A stretch of 27,808 bases of DNA from Pseudomonadota bacterium (GCA_023431205.1 JAEYXQ010000183.1:1-27808), one strand, 5' to 3'. Shown: positions 15,591-23,310, counted from the first letter of the stretch. The notes: generated by a model from the sequence alone, not told the origin. A program made the numbers and translations.

Positions 15591-16412
15591 TCAACGGCCG
15601 GCGCTGCGCTGCTCCGGCACCGGGTTCGCGAAGGCGTTCGTGTCCATCACGAAGCCCCAGCAATTCTTTGCATTGAAGACTACGGCCTGCTGACAGAAGT
15701 CAGGGCTGGACGTGGCACAGGCGTCTTCGAGCAGGACGGCGTTGTAGTCGCGGAAGTAGGCGTTTTCCATCGTGGTCGTCACGCACTGGTCGATGTTCAC
15801 CCCGGCGAAAAACAGCGTGCTGATGCCCTGGGTGCGAAGCACCTGATCGAGATGGGTGCCATAGAAGCCGCTCATTCGAACCTTCTCGATGTGAATGTCC
15901 TCCGCGTCCATCAGCGGCTTGAGTTCATCCACCATCTCGGCGCCCCAGGAGCCCTGCGTCAGCACGGCACCATGGGCGAGGTCCTGCCCGATCCCGGCTT
16001 GGTCGGGCGTGTGCTTGAACGAGTAGAGCGTCGGTGCACCGAGGTTCCTGAGATCGGGCCGGTTGTACCAGTAGACCCAGATCACCCACATACCATGCGA
16101 GCGCGCCGCCTTGATGGCACGCTGCACGCCAGGAATGGCCTTGCGGCAGCGCTGGTAGTCGAGGCCGGACCGGTCGGTCCAGCCACCGGGCGCGCAGAAG
16201 TCGTTCTGCATGTCGATGACCACCAGCGCGCCGCGCGACAGGTCATCTACGAACGGCATCATTTGAGCGTCGAACCGGACCAGCTTGTCGGAAGCCCGAT
16301 GCGGCGCCAGGTCGACATAGTCATCATGCAAGTGCCAGCGATCGCTGCCCGCTGCCAGCTGGATACCGCCATTTTCGGTGGCACTGTAGATGTCGCGACG
16401 CGGCACCGCCAT
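15591..16412 (-). CDS. Isochorismatase-family cysteine hydrolase
   Basis: A 273-residue member of the isochorismatase-like amidohydrolase superfamily. The catalytic triad is complete: Asp67 in VVIDMQNDF, Lys177 in IEKVRMSGF and Cys210 in GVNIDQCVTTTMENAY. The order and spacing resemble RutB-type (ureidoacrylate) and other carbon-nitrogen hydrolases, but no rut or other pathway gene is adjacent, so the substrate is unknown. About 57 residues precede the first core strand, an unusually long N-terminal extension without a signal peptide. The start at 16412 has AAGGGAGGG four bases upstream. It stands alone on the minus strand, beyond the rpmJ terminator, so it probably has its own promoter. Confidence 0.88.
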   Translation of the reverse strand: MAVPRRDIYSATENGGIQLAAGSDRWHLHDDYVDLAPHRASDKLVRFDAQMMPFVDDLSRGALVVIDMQNDFCAPGGWTDRSGLDYQRCRKAIPGVQRAIKAARSHGMWVIWVYWYNRPDLRNLGAPTLYSFKHTPDQAGIGQDLAHGAVLTQGSWGAEMVDELKPLMDAEDIHIEKVRMSGFYGTHLDQVLRTQGISTLFFAGVNIDQCVTTTMENAYFRDYNAVLLEDACATSSPDFCQQAVVFNAKNCWGFVMDTNAFANPVPEQRSAGR

Positions 16413-16502
16413 TCAACCCTCCCTTGGCACCGCCGCACTGCTGGCGGGCTTTCGGGGGCAATGGCGCGGGCGGAGACTTCGTTCCTGATCCCCAGAAACG
16501 AC

Positions 16503-16522
16503 AAAGCCCGCCAGAGGCGGGC
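16503..16522 (-). terminator. Intrinsic terminator of rpmJ
   Basis: GCCCGCC (16506-16512) pairs with GGCGGGC (16516-16522) over a 3-base loop. Read on the minus strand, the stem is followed by TTTGTCGTTT. It starts 25 bases after the rpmJ stop and fits a Rho-independent terminator for that gene. Confidence 0.75.
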
Positions 16523-16546
16523 CTTGCAAGTCTGCGGTTCGAACGC

Positions 16547-16672
16547 TTAGCCCTGGCGGGCCTTGTAGCGCTTGTCCACCTTGTTGATGATGTAAACCCG
16601 GCCGCGGCGGCGGACGAGCTTGTTCGCGCGGTGGCGCGTCATCAACGCCTTCAGCGAGTTGCGGATCTTCAT
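16547..16672 (-). CDS. rpmJ: 50S ribosomal protein L36 (cysteine-free type)
   Basis: A 41-residue protein beginning MKIRNSLKALMTRH and ending NKVDKRYKARQG, recognisable as L36 of the large ribosomal subunit. It lacks the Cys/His zinc ligands of the classical form and belongs to the zinc-free (C-minus) type, usual in alphaproteobacteria. The start at 16672 is fixed by GAGGA 7 bases upstream and by the family N-terminus. It is monocistronic, with its own strong predicted promoter, a leader of about 48 bases carrying a hairpin, and a terminator. Confidence 0.96.
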   Translation of the reverse strand: MKIRNSLKALMTRHRANKLVRRRGRVYIINKVDKRYKARQG

Positions 16673-16697
16673 CTCGTAGTCCTCGGTCAAACAAAAG

Positions 16698-16713
16698 GGG
16701 CGCCAAGGCGCCC
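16698..16713 (-). promoter_or_regulatory. Hairpin plus T-rich run in the rpmJ 5' leader
   Basis: GGGCGCC (16698-16704) and GGCGCCC (16707-16713) form a perfect inverted repeat. On the minus strand it is followed by CTTTTGTTTG and then, within about 7 bases, the GAGGA ribosome site. It looks like a terminator yet lies inside the leader, about 7 bases from the predicted transcript start. It may be an attenuator, a protein-binding site or a 5' stabilising hairpin. Confidence 0.55.
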
Positions 16714-16727
16714 GGAAACTGGGGGCA

Positions 16728-16756
16728 GTCATAGGGAAAAGGGCTCCGCCTGTCAA
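16728..16756 (-). promoter_or_regulatory. Predicted sigma-70-type promoter of rpmJ
   Basis: On the minus strand, -35 TTGACA (16756-16751) and -10 TATGAC (16733-16728) are separated by 17 bases. This is a near-consensus housekeeping promoter, with an A at 16720 as the likely start. It is the best promoter match I found in the window and suits a ribosomal protein gene. Confidence 0.65.
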
Positions 16757-16863
16757 CGCGGCAGGTGTGGCTTTTTCACTGCGCCGACGCACTGCAGTGC
16801 CCGTTAAGCGCTTGTAGGCAACCCCCCGCTAGTGTCGCGACGAAGCCCCTGCGAGCCGCACAG

Positions 16864-17343
16864 ATGTCCATCGATCCTACCCGCGTCCTGGTTGCCGATT
16901 CCACGCCGCACATGGCTTCGCTGGTCGGCCAGATGCTGCGGGCCATCGGCCGCCGTATCGTGCACGAGGCCTATGACGCGCACCGCGCCATGTTCGAGCT
17001 CCAGCGCCTGCCGTTCGACATCCTGATCATCGATGCCGACCTCGCCGGCCTCGACGGTGCCGCCTTCACCCGCAAGCTGCGCGCCGACACGGAGTGCCGG
17101 AACCGCCACATCCCGGTGATCATGATGAGCGCCGCGCCGGAAGCCCGCCGCATTGCCGAAGCGCGGGATGCCGGCATTACCGAGTTCCTGCGCAAGCCGT
17201 TTGCGGCCAGCCACCTGCAGACACGGCTCGAGAGCATCGCCGTCAACCCGCGTGGCTTCATCGAGGCGGGCACCTATAGCGGACCCGACCGTCGCCGTCG
17301 CACCGTGGGTGTAGGCGGCAACGAGCGGCGCCGGCAGGACTAG
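16864..17343 (+). CDS. Single-domain response regulator with basic C-terminal tail
   Basis: A 159-residue receiver-domain protein with no recognised output domain. Residues 6-125 show the receiver fold: Asp12, phospho-acceptor Asp57 in DILIIDADL, Ser89 and Lys111 in FLRKPF. The usual second acidic residue of the metal site is Ser13 instead of Asp or Glu. The C-terminal 25 residues hold GPDRRRR and NERRRQD, an Arg-rich tail. The start is taken at 16864 (MSIDPTRVLVAD), since an upstream in-frame ATG at 16765 would add residues without similarity to the fold; the ribosome site is weak. No kinase is nearby. It converges on the opp operon with only 7 bases between the coding regions. Confidence 0.85.
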   Translation: MSIDPTRVLVADSTPHMASLVGQMLRAIGRRIVHEAYDAHRAMFELQRLPFDILIIDADLAGLDGAAFTRKLRADTECRNRHIPVIMMSAAPEARRIAEARDAGITEFLRKPFAASHLQTRLESIAVNPRGFIEAGTYSGPDRRRRTVGVGGNERRRQD

Positions 17344-17349
17344 CCGGCG
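17329..17349. terminator. Hairpin at the end of the response regulator gene, next to the opp end
   Basis: CGCCGGC (17329-17335) pairs with GCCGGCG (17343-17349) over a 7-base loop containing the TAG stop. It fills the gap between two convergent genes and may act as a shared terminator. It has no T tract. Confidence 0.35.
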
Positions 17350-17350
17350 A

Positions 17351-18373
17351 TCAGGCGCCGAGCACTGCCGCTTCCGGCGTCTCGATTTCCCGCCAGCGGA
17401 TACAGGCCACCAGCCGGCCGCCTTCAATGGTCTCGAGCGGCGGCCGCACCTCCGCGCACCGCTCCTTGGCGAAACGGCAGCGCGTGCGGAACGGGCAACC
17501 CGAGGGAGGATTGATCGGAGAGGGGATTTCGCCTCGCAAGGCATCGATGTTCCGCTGCCGCGCCAGCTTGGGGTCCGGGATCGGTACGGCTGTCAGCAGC
17601 GCCCGCGTATAGGGGTGCTTGGGATCTTCGTAGATCTCGTCGCCGGTGGCGAGTTCGACGATCCGCCCAAGATAGAGCACCAGGATGCGGTCCGAGACGT
17701 GCCGGACGACGCTGAGATTGTGCGAGATGAAGATCAGCGTCAGCCCGAACTCGTCCTTGAGTTCGCTCAGGAGGTTCAGGATCTGCGCCTGGATCGAAAC
17801 GTCGAGCGCCGAAACCGGTTCGTCGCAGACGATCAGCTTCGGCTCGGTCACCAGCGCCCGGGCGATGCCGATGCGCTGCGCCTGCCCGCCCGAGAACTCG
17901 TGCGGGTAGCGGTTGATCATCTCCGGCAGCAGGCCGACGGCTTCCATGATCCGCACCACTTTAGCCCGGCGCTCTTCCTTCTTGAGCTCGGGCTTGAGGG
18001 TGCGTAGCGGATCCTCGATGATCTCGCCCACCGTCATGCGCGGATTGAGCGATGCCAGCGGATCCTGGAAGATGATCTGCAGGTCAGCGCGACGCTTGCG
18101 CATCTCTTCGGCGGGGACGCGGGTGAGGTCCTGCCCCAGCCAAAGCACCTGGCCCTCGTCCGGCGCAATCAGTTGCAGGATGCAGCGGCCGAGCGTGGAC
18201 TTGCCGCACCCGCTTTCCCCCACGATGCCGAGCGTCTCGCCCTGGCGGATGGAGAAGTTGATGTCCTGCAGCGCCGTCAGCTTCAGCGGCCGCGCAAACA
18301 GGCCGGTGGCGATCGAGAAGGTCTTCTTCAGGTCGCGGATTTCGAGCAGGTTGATCGGAGTCTGGTCCATCAC
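17351..18373 (-). CDS. oppF: Peptide ABC transporter ATP-binding protein (OppF type)
   Basis: One of two ATPases energising the peptide importer, on the cytoplasmic face. It has 340 residues. Walker A GESGCGKST is at 52-60, followed by the signature SGGQAQRIGIARAL and Walker B LIVCDEPVSALD. The C-terminal oligopeptide-transporter extension contains GCPFRTRCRFAKERC; in related Opp/Dpp ATPases such a Cys cluster holds an iron-sulfur centre, which is only inferred here. It overlaps oppD by 4 bases (ATGA) and is last in oppABCDF. Its stop is 7 bases from the convergent response regulator gene. Confidence 0.93.
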   Translation of the reverse strand: MMDQTPINLLEIRDLKKTFSIATGLFARPLKLTALQDINFSIRQGETLGIVGESGCGKSTLGRCILQLIAPDEGQVLWLGQDLTRVPAEEMRKRRADLQIIFQDPLASLNPRMTVGEIIEDPLRTLKPELKKEERRAKVVRIMEAVGLLPEMINRYPHEFSGGQAQRIGIARALVTEPKLIVCDEPVSALDVSIQAQILNLLSELKDEFGLTLIFISHNLSVVRHVSDRILVLYLGRIVELATGDEIYEDPKHPYTRALLTAVPIPDPKLARQRNIDALRGEIPSPINPPSGCPFRTRCRFAKERCAEVRPPLETIEGGRLVACIRWREIETPEAAVLGA

Positions 18374-19359
18374 GCGACCTCCTGTTCGTAGCGCATCGGG
18401 CCCTCGTACCAGCAGGCCTTTTCGCGGCCATTGCCGGTGTCGATCAGCGGCGGCCGCTCCTCGAGGCAGCGGTCGAAGCAGAACGAGCAGCGCGGATTGA
18501 ACGAGCAGCCCTTGGGCAGGTACTCAAGGCTCGGCGGCAGTCCCTGGATCGGGTCGAGACGCGTCGCCCGTTGCGCAATATGCGGCGTCGAGTGCAGCAG
18601 CCCAAGGGTGTAGGGGTGGCGCGGATTGTAGAACAGCTCGTCCACAGACCCCTTCTCCACCGCGCGGCCCGCATACATCACCATCATGCGGTCGGCGACG
18701 CCGGCCACCACGCCGAGATCGTGGGTGATCAGCACCAGCGAGGTGCCGAAGTCGTTGGTCAGGTTCTTGAACAGGTCCAGCATCTGGGCCTGAACCGTCA
18801 CGTCGAGCGCCGTCGTCGGCTCGTCGGCGATCAGGATCTTGGGCTGGCACAGCAGGGCCATGGCGATCATCACCCGCTGACGCATGCCCCCCGACATCTC
18901 GTGCGGATAGGCATTGGCGCGCTTGGCGGGTTCAGGGATGCCGACGCGCTCCAGCATCTCGATCGCCGTGCGCTCCGCCTGGCGGCGATCGAACCCGCGA
19001 TGCTTCACCAGCACCTCTGCAAGTTGCGTCTTCACCCGGAGGCTGGGGTTCAGCGAGGTCATCGGATCCTGGAAGATCATGGCGATGTCCTTGCCGCGAA
19101 CACCGTCCAGGCGCCGCTTGTCCATCCCCACAAGGTTCAGGTCGCCGAGCATGGCCCGGCCGCTGGCGCGACCGTTCTTGGCCAAAAGTCCCATGATCGA
19201 CAGGAAGGCCTGGCTCTTGCCCGAGCCGGACTCGCCCACCACGGCCAGCGTCTCGCCGGCGCGCAGCTTGAAGTTCATCTCGCGCACGGCATGCACTTCG
19301 CTGTCGTGCAACTGGAAGGTGACCGAGAGATCCTCGATCGACAGCACATGGTCGGTCAT
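18370..19359 (-). CDS. oppD: Peptide ABC transporter ATP-binding protein (OppD type)
   Basis: Second ATPase of the peptide importer, 329 residues. Walker A GESGSGKSQ is at 42-50; the Gln after GKS is common in OppD proteins. The signature is SGGMRQRVMIAMAL and Walker B is ILIADEPTTALD. The C-terminal Cys-rich extension GCSFNPRCSFCFDRC is present. The start at 19359 is preferred to a TTG at 19380: it has GAAGGA 8 bases upstream, begins just one base after the oppC stop and gives the usual N-terminus MTDHVLSIEDLSV. Its stop overlaps the oppF start. Confidence 0.93.
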   Translation of the reverse strand: MTDHVLSIEDLSVTFQLHDSEVHAVREMNFKLRAGETLAVVGESGSGKSQAFLSIMGLLAKNGRASGRAMLGDLNLVGMDKRRLDGVRGKDIAMIFQDPMTSLNPSLRVKTQLAEVLVKHRGFDRRQAERTAIEMLERVGIPEPAKRANAYPHEMSGGMRQRVMIAMALLCQPKILIADEPTTALDVTVQAQMLDLFKNLTNDFGTSLVLITHDLGVVAGVADRMMVMYAGRAVEKGSVDELFYNPRHPYTLGLLHSTPHIAQRATRLDPIQGLPPSLEYLPKGCSFNPRCSFCFDRCLEERPPLIDTGNGREKACWYEGPMRYEQEVA

Positions 19360-19360
19360 C

Positions 19361-20281
19361 TTAGCGATCCTTCGGGTCAAGCGCGTCGCGCAGACCGTCG
19401 CCGATATAGGTGAGACAGAGCAGCAGCGTGATCAGCACCGCGGCGGGGCCGAGCAGCAGCCAGGGCAGCACTTCGGCCACGGGAGCGCCGGCAGAGATCA
19501 GGGTGCCCAGCGATGTCTGGGGTTCTTGCACCCCGAGGCCGAGATAGGAAAGGAAACTTTCCGCGATGATGATCTCGGGAATGGTCAGCGTCGCATAGAT
19601 CACCACCGGTCCGGTCAGGTTCGGTACGATGTGGCGGGTGATGATGGTCCAGGGCTTGGCGCCGCCGGCCCGTGCCGCTTCGACGAATTCCTTTTCCTTG
19701 AGGCTGAGGGTCTGACCGCGCACGATGCGGGCCATGGTCAGCCACTCGATGCAGCCGATGCCGACGAACAGCAGCACCGGATTGCGCCCGAACATCACCA
19801 TCAGGATGATCACGAACAGGATGTAGGGCAGCGCGTACATAATATCGACGATGCGCATCATGATCGCATCGACCCGGCCGCCCATATAGCCGGCCACGGC
19901 GCCATAGATCACGCCGATGGTCACCGACACCACCGTCGCCACCAGCGCCACGATCAGGCTCATCTGCGTACCCTGCAGCACCCGCGCGAGCATGTCGCGC
20001 CCGTTTTGGTCGGTACCGAGATAGTGGCCGGTGTCGAAGTTGGGCGGCTTGCGAATGCCGGACCAGTCAACCTGCGAATAGCCCCAGGGCAGGAAGTACG
20101 GGCCGATGAACGCCACCAGCACGATGGCGATGACGATGAAGATCGACACCACCGCCGCCTTGTTGCGGACCAGGCGCCGCACCGCATCCTGCGTCAGCGA
20201 CCGCCCCTTCGGCGCGTCCAGCGTCTCCAACTGCCGTGCGTAATTGGTGAGGACCGTGTCCTTGCCAGTGATCCCGGCCAT
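19361..20281 (-). CDS. oppC: Peptide ABC transporter permease (OppC type)
   Basis: Inner-membrane permease of 306 residues. A cytoplasmic N-terminus precedes the first helix (AAVVSIFIVIAIVLVAFIGPYF). The periplasmic region contains HYLGTDQNGRDMLARVL, a signature of DppC/OppC permeases, followed by five further helices. The EAA-type coupling loop lies around FVEAARAGGAKPWTIITRH. It begins within the oppB stop (TGATG overlap) and ends one base before oppD, so it is translated as part of the operon. It pairs with OppB to form the channel. Confidence 0.93.
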   Translation of the reverse strand: MAGITGKDTVLTNYARQLETLDAPKGRSLTQDAVRRLVRNKAAVVSIFIVIAIVLVAFIGPYFLPWGYSQVDWSGIRKPPNFDTGHYLGTDQNGRDMLARVLQGTQMSLIVALVATVVSVTIGVIYGAVAGYMGGRVDAIMMRIVDIMYALPYILFVIILMVMFGRNPVLLFVGIGCIEWLTMARIVRGQTLSLKEKEFVEAARAGGAKPWTIITRHIVPNLTGPVVIYATLTIPEIIIAESFLSYLGLGVQEPQTSLGTLISAGAPVAEVLPWLLLGPAAVLITLLLCLTYIGDGLRDALDPKDR

Positions 20282-21204
20282 CAGCGGTACCTCACCTTGG
20301 GATCAAGCCACGCATAGACCAGGTCGACGATCAGGTTCAGCGCGAGAATGATGAACATGTAGAGAATGGTCGTGCCGAGCACGACGCCATAGTCGCGGTT
20401 GAGCGCCGCCGTGACGAAATACTTGCCGATCCCCGGCAGGCCGAAGATCTGCTCCACCGCCAGCGAACCGGTGAGCAGGTAGCTCAGGCCCGGTCCGAGA
20501 TAGGAGACCACCGGGATCAGAGCCGGCTTGATCGCGTGCCGTGCCAGCACCAGCCGCTCGCCGATACCCTTGGACCGGGCGGTGCGTACATAGTTGGTGC
20601 CGAGCACCTCGATCATCGAGCCGCGCATCAGCCGCGAAATACGCGCCGCATGGGGCCAGGCGAGCACCGTCACCGGCAGCACCAGGTGCGCCCAGGAGCC
20701 ATTCACCCAGCCACCGGCCGGGAACCAGCCGAGATAGACGCCGAACCACAGCTGCAGCAGCGCCGCGTTGAGGAAGTTCGGCACCACCACCCCGATCATG
20801 ACGATCAGCACTAGTGCATAATCGGGCCACTTGTTCTGGTAGACCGCCGCCAGCATGCCCGCGACGATGCCGATTGCCGTGGCGATCACGAAGGCCGTCA
20901 TCGCCATGGTCAGCGTGAATGGGAAGCCGATGCGGATCAGGTCGGCCACATCGAAGCCCTGGATCACCATCGAGGGGCCGAGGTCACCCTGCAGCAGCCG
21001 GCCCACATAGATGATGTACTGCATGTACAGCGGCTGATCGAGATTGTAGTGCGCCCGTAGATTGGCGAGCACCGTCGGCGGCAATGCGCGTTCGCCATCG
21101 AACGGGCCGCCCGGCGCCAGGCGCAGGATGAAAAAGCAGACGGTTACGGCAATCAGTGCGATCGGCAGCGCCGACATCACACGCCGCAGGGCGTAACCAA
21201 GCAT
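20281..21204 (-). CDS. oppB: Peptide ABC transporter permease (OppB type)
   Basis: Inner-membrane permease of 307 residues with six predicted helices. It has the typical OppB N-terminal helix (VMSALPIALIAVTVCFFILR) and LAPGGPFDGER. The coupling loop is TNYVRTARSKGIGERLVLARH, and a conserved C-terminal PGIGKYFVTAALNRDYGVV is present. It is separated from oppA by 96 bases that carry a strong hairpin, and overlaps oppC by one base. Order, length and motifs identify the oligopeptide class; exact substrates cannot be read from sequence. Confidence 0.93.
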   Translation of the reverse strand: MLGYALRRVMSALPIALIAVTVCFFILRLAPGGPFDGERALPPTVLANLRAHYNLDQPLYMQYIIYVGRLLQGDLGPSMVIQGFDVADLIRIGFPFTLTMAMTAFVIATAIGIVAGMLAAVYQNKWPDYALVLIVMIGVVVPNFLNAALLQLWFGVYLGWFPAGGWVNGSWAHLVLPVTVLAWPHAARISRLMRGSMIEVLGTNYVRTARSKGIGERLVLARHAIKPALIPVVSYLGPGLSYLLTGSLAVEQIFGLPGIGKYFVTAALNRDYGVVLGTTILYMFIILALNLIVDLVYAWLDPKVRYR

Positions 21205-21260
21205 GTTTTTTGAGCCTTCTTGTCGCTGGGCGCCACGTCCATGCGCCCGCAGAAAAGAAC

Positions 21261-21282
21261 CGTGGGGGCCGCAGCCCCCACG
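21261..21282 (-). terminator. Strong oppA-oppB intercistronic hairpin
   Basis: A perfect 9-bp stem, CGTGGGGGC (21261-21269) and GCCCCCACG (21274-21282), has a 4-base loop and on the minus strand is followed by GTTCTTTTCT. It lies 18 bases after the oppA stop. Such hairpins between a binding-protein gene and its permeases commonly give partial termination or protect the upstream message, leaving the binding protein in excess. Confidence 0.7.
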
Positions 21283-21300
21283 ATCCGGTTTAGGTTGTCC

Positions 21301-22914
21301 TTATTCGGACTTGCTGAGCCAGCGGGTGCGGAAGATGTTCTTGGCGTTCTCCTGGAAGCCAGAGATCTTCGGGGACACCACGTCCTTGGACACATACCAG
21401 TAGATCGGGATGGCGGCGAACTCGTCCATGGCGATCTTTTCGGCCTGGGCGAGCAGCTCGCCGCGCTTGTCGAGGTCGAGCTCGGTGGCAGCCTGGGCCA
21501 GCAGCGAGTCGAACTCTTCGTTCGAGTAGCGGCCGTAGTTGTTGCCCCAGTTCATGGTGCCGCCCTGGTCGATGCCCGTCTTCAGGAGGTCGAGCGTGTT
21601 GGCCGGGTCGGAGTAGTCGAGCAGCCAGCCGGCGCGGCCGACCTGGAAGTCACCGGCGCGCAGGGCGTCGTAGTGCACGGCGGTTTCGGCGTTGAACAGC
21701 TCAACCTTCACACCGATCGGCTCCCACATGGATGCGATCGCCACGGCGATGCGCTGGTGGTTGTCGTTAGTGTTGTAGCGCAGCTGCAGGGTCAGCGGAT
21801 TGTCCGGGCCGTATCCGGCTTCGGTCATCAGCTCGACAGCGCGGGCAACGCGTTCCTCATAGGGCTGGTCGGCCCATTCGGGGTGGTAGGCGTTCTCGAC
21901 ATAGTTGTTGGTGCCCGGCGGGACCCAGCCATAGGCCGGCAGTTCGCCGGTGCCCAGAACGTCCGGACCGATCACGTCGCGCAGCACCGAGATGGACAGC
22001 GCCTCGCGGATGCGGACGTCGTTCAGCGGCTCGGTTTCCTGGTTCATGACGTAGTAGTAGACGCCCAGGAACGGCACCACATGGGCTTCGCCCGGCAGGT
22101 TGTCCTGCAGCCACTGGTACTGGTCGGCCGGGAAGTCGGTCAGGATGTCGAACTCGCCCGCGCGGTAGCGGTTGAGCGCGGCGGCCTGGTCTTCCAGCAC
22201 GTGGTAGTAGACCTCGTCGATCTGCACGTTCTCGGCGTCGTAATAGGTGTCGCTCTTTTCGGAGCGGACATACGAGCCCGGCAGCCACTCGACGATGCTG
22301 TAGGGGCCGTTGGAGACGATGTTCTCGACATCGGTCCAGTCTTCACCCAGCTCTTCCACCAGGTGCTTGGGCACCGGATAGGCGGTGTAGTGGGTCAGCG
22401 CGTCGAGGAAATAGGGGGTCGGCGCGTTCAGCGTGATCTCGAGCGTCTTGTCGTCGATCGCCTTGACACCCAGCTCGTTGAGATCGGTGATCTCGCCCGA
22501 GTTGATCTGCTCGGCGTTCTTGATCGGGAACTGCAGGTAGGCGTAGTCGGCCGCAGTTGCCGGGTCGAACAGGCGCTGGAAGGCATAGACGAAGTCTTCG
22601 GCCGTCACCGGCTCGCCGTCGGACCACTGGATACCGTCGCGCAGGTGGAAGGTATAGACGGTGCCGTCTTCGGAGATGTCCCAGCTCTCCGCCTGGCCGG
22701 GAATGGCCTGGGCGCCGGCATCTTCAGTCAGCAGGCCCTCGAGGTAATCACCGATGACACGGTTTTCCCAGTCACCCGAGGCCTGATGCGGGTCGAGCGT
22801 GCCCGGATCGCCGCCATTGTGCAGCTGGAGCGTCACGGCCGAAGCCGAGGTGCTCATCATCAGCGCCATGGCGCCGGCGGTCGCAACCGCGGTCAGGGTT
22901 TGAGTGAGTTTCAT
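21301..22914 (-). CDS. oppA: Periplasmic oligopeptide-binding protein (OppA type, SBP family 5)
   Basis: Substrate-binding protein of the peptide importer, 537 residues, exported to the periplasm. The signal peptide is MKLTQTLTAVATAGAMAL with cleavage near STSASA. Family-5 hallmarks are PGTLDPHQASGDW, the WSDGEPVTAEDFVYAFQRL block, and ISVLRDVIG further on. The start at 22914 is taken from the signal peptide; AAGGAG lies 11 bases upstream, slightly far. The reading frame extends upstream to 23007, but those residues are not signal-like. It heads oppABCDF, with palindromic sites about 80 bases upstream. Confidence 0.94.
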   Translation of the reverse strand: MKLTQTLTAVATAGAMALMMSTSASAVTLQLHNGGDPGTLDPHQASGDWENRVIGDYLEGLLTEDAGAQAIPGQAESWDISEDGTVYTFHLRDGIQWSDGEPVTAEDFVYAFQRLFDPATAADYAYLQFPIKNAEQINSGEITDLNELGVKAIDDKTLEITLNAPTPYFLDALTHYTAYPVPKHLVEELGEDWTDVENIVSNGPYSIVEWLPGSYVRSEKSDTYYDAENVQIDEVYYHVLEDQAAALNRYRAGEFDILTDFPADQYQWLQDNLPGEAHVVPFLGVYYYVMNQETEPLNDVRIREALSISVLRDVIGPDVLGTGELPAYGWVPPGTNNYVENAYHPEWADQPYEERVARAVELMTEAGYGPDNPLTLQLRYNTNDNHQRIAVAIASMWEPIGVKVELFNAETAVHYDALRAGDFQVGRAGWLLDYSDPANTLDLLKTGIDQGGTMNWGNNYGRYSNEEFDSLLAQAATELDLDKRGELLAQAEKIAMDEFAAIPIYWYVSKDVVSPKISGFQENAKNIFRTRWLSKSE

Positions 22915-22984
22915 TCTCGTCCCATCTCCTTGTGGAAACCTGAAGTGTTTGTTCCCGATTATGTGCTCGGGGTTCTCTTGAAGC

Positions 22985-23007
22985 CAACCGGTTGACCCAA
23001 TGGTCAA
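22985..23007. promoter_or_regulatory. Overlapping palindromes upstream of oppA (candidate operator)
   Basis: CAACCGGTTG (22985-22994) overlaps a second inverted repeat with arms TTGACC (22992-22997) and GGTCAA (23002-23007) around CAAT. They lie 71-93 bases upstream of the oppA start, in the longest gap of the window (22915-23157). The position suits a transcription factor site for the opp operon. No factor can be named and no convincing promoter was seen. Confidence 0.4.
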
Positions 23008-23157
23008 GATGGCTGGACGGTATTACGCAATTCCGACCACTGACAAGCGAAACATGCCCATGTGCCGCCTGTCTGCCAAAAATGTTAACACCTGGGCAAG
23101 GCTGGGCTGCGGTTTAGGAGGACTTTGCTGCACAAATGTCTTTGCCGCAACGAACTG

Positions 23158-23310
23158 CTAAGCCATGGCCTGCTGGACGAAATAAATGCCGATCGCGACC
23201 ACCACCAGCAGCGCGAACGGCACCCAGCCGGGCATCGGTCCGCGCGGCTTCTGATCCCTGGGGTCCGGCTTCTTCTCTACCCGCCGGAACTTGACGACAT
23301 TGTCGCTCAT
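23158..23310 (-). CDS. Small hypothetical membrane protein coupled to thiolase gene (50 residues)
   Basis: Not recognised by function. It starts MSDNVVKFRRVEKKPDP, a basic cytoplasmic N-terminus of about 25 residues, and ends in one transmembrane helix (VPFALLVVVAIGIYFV). The ATG at 23310 overlaps the thiolase stop by 4 bases (ATGA), so it is very likely translated by coupling. It is last in the beta-oxidation cluster; the opp promoter region follows. I recall similar small proteins starting NVVKF in alphaproteobacteria, but I cannot confirm a family. It could be a small membrane partner or simply a passenger gene. Confidence 0.75.
   Translation of the reverse strand: MSDNVVKFRRVEKKPDPRDQKPRGPMPGWVPFALLVVVAIGIYFVQQAMA

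Noticed and set aside
16789..16800. Perfect 12-bp palindrome GCACTGCAGTGC upstream of the single-domain regulator
   Set aside because: Several 12-bp palindromes are expected by chance in a window this size, and nothing else supports it.
21220..22995. 591-residue plus-strand ORF opposite oppA
   Set aside because: Fully antisense to oppA, Val/Gly/Asp-rich without motifs.
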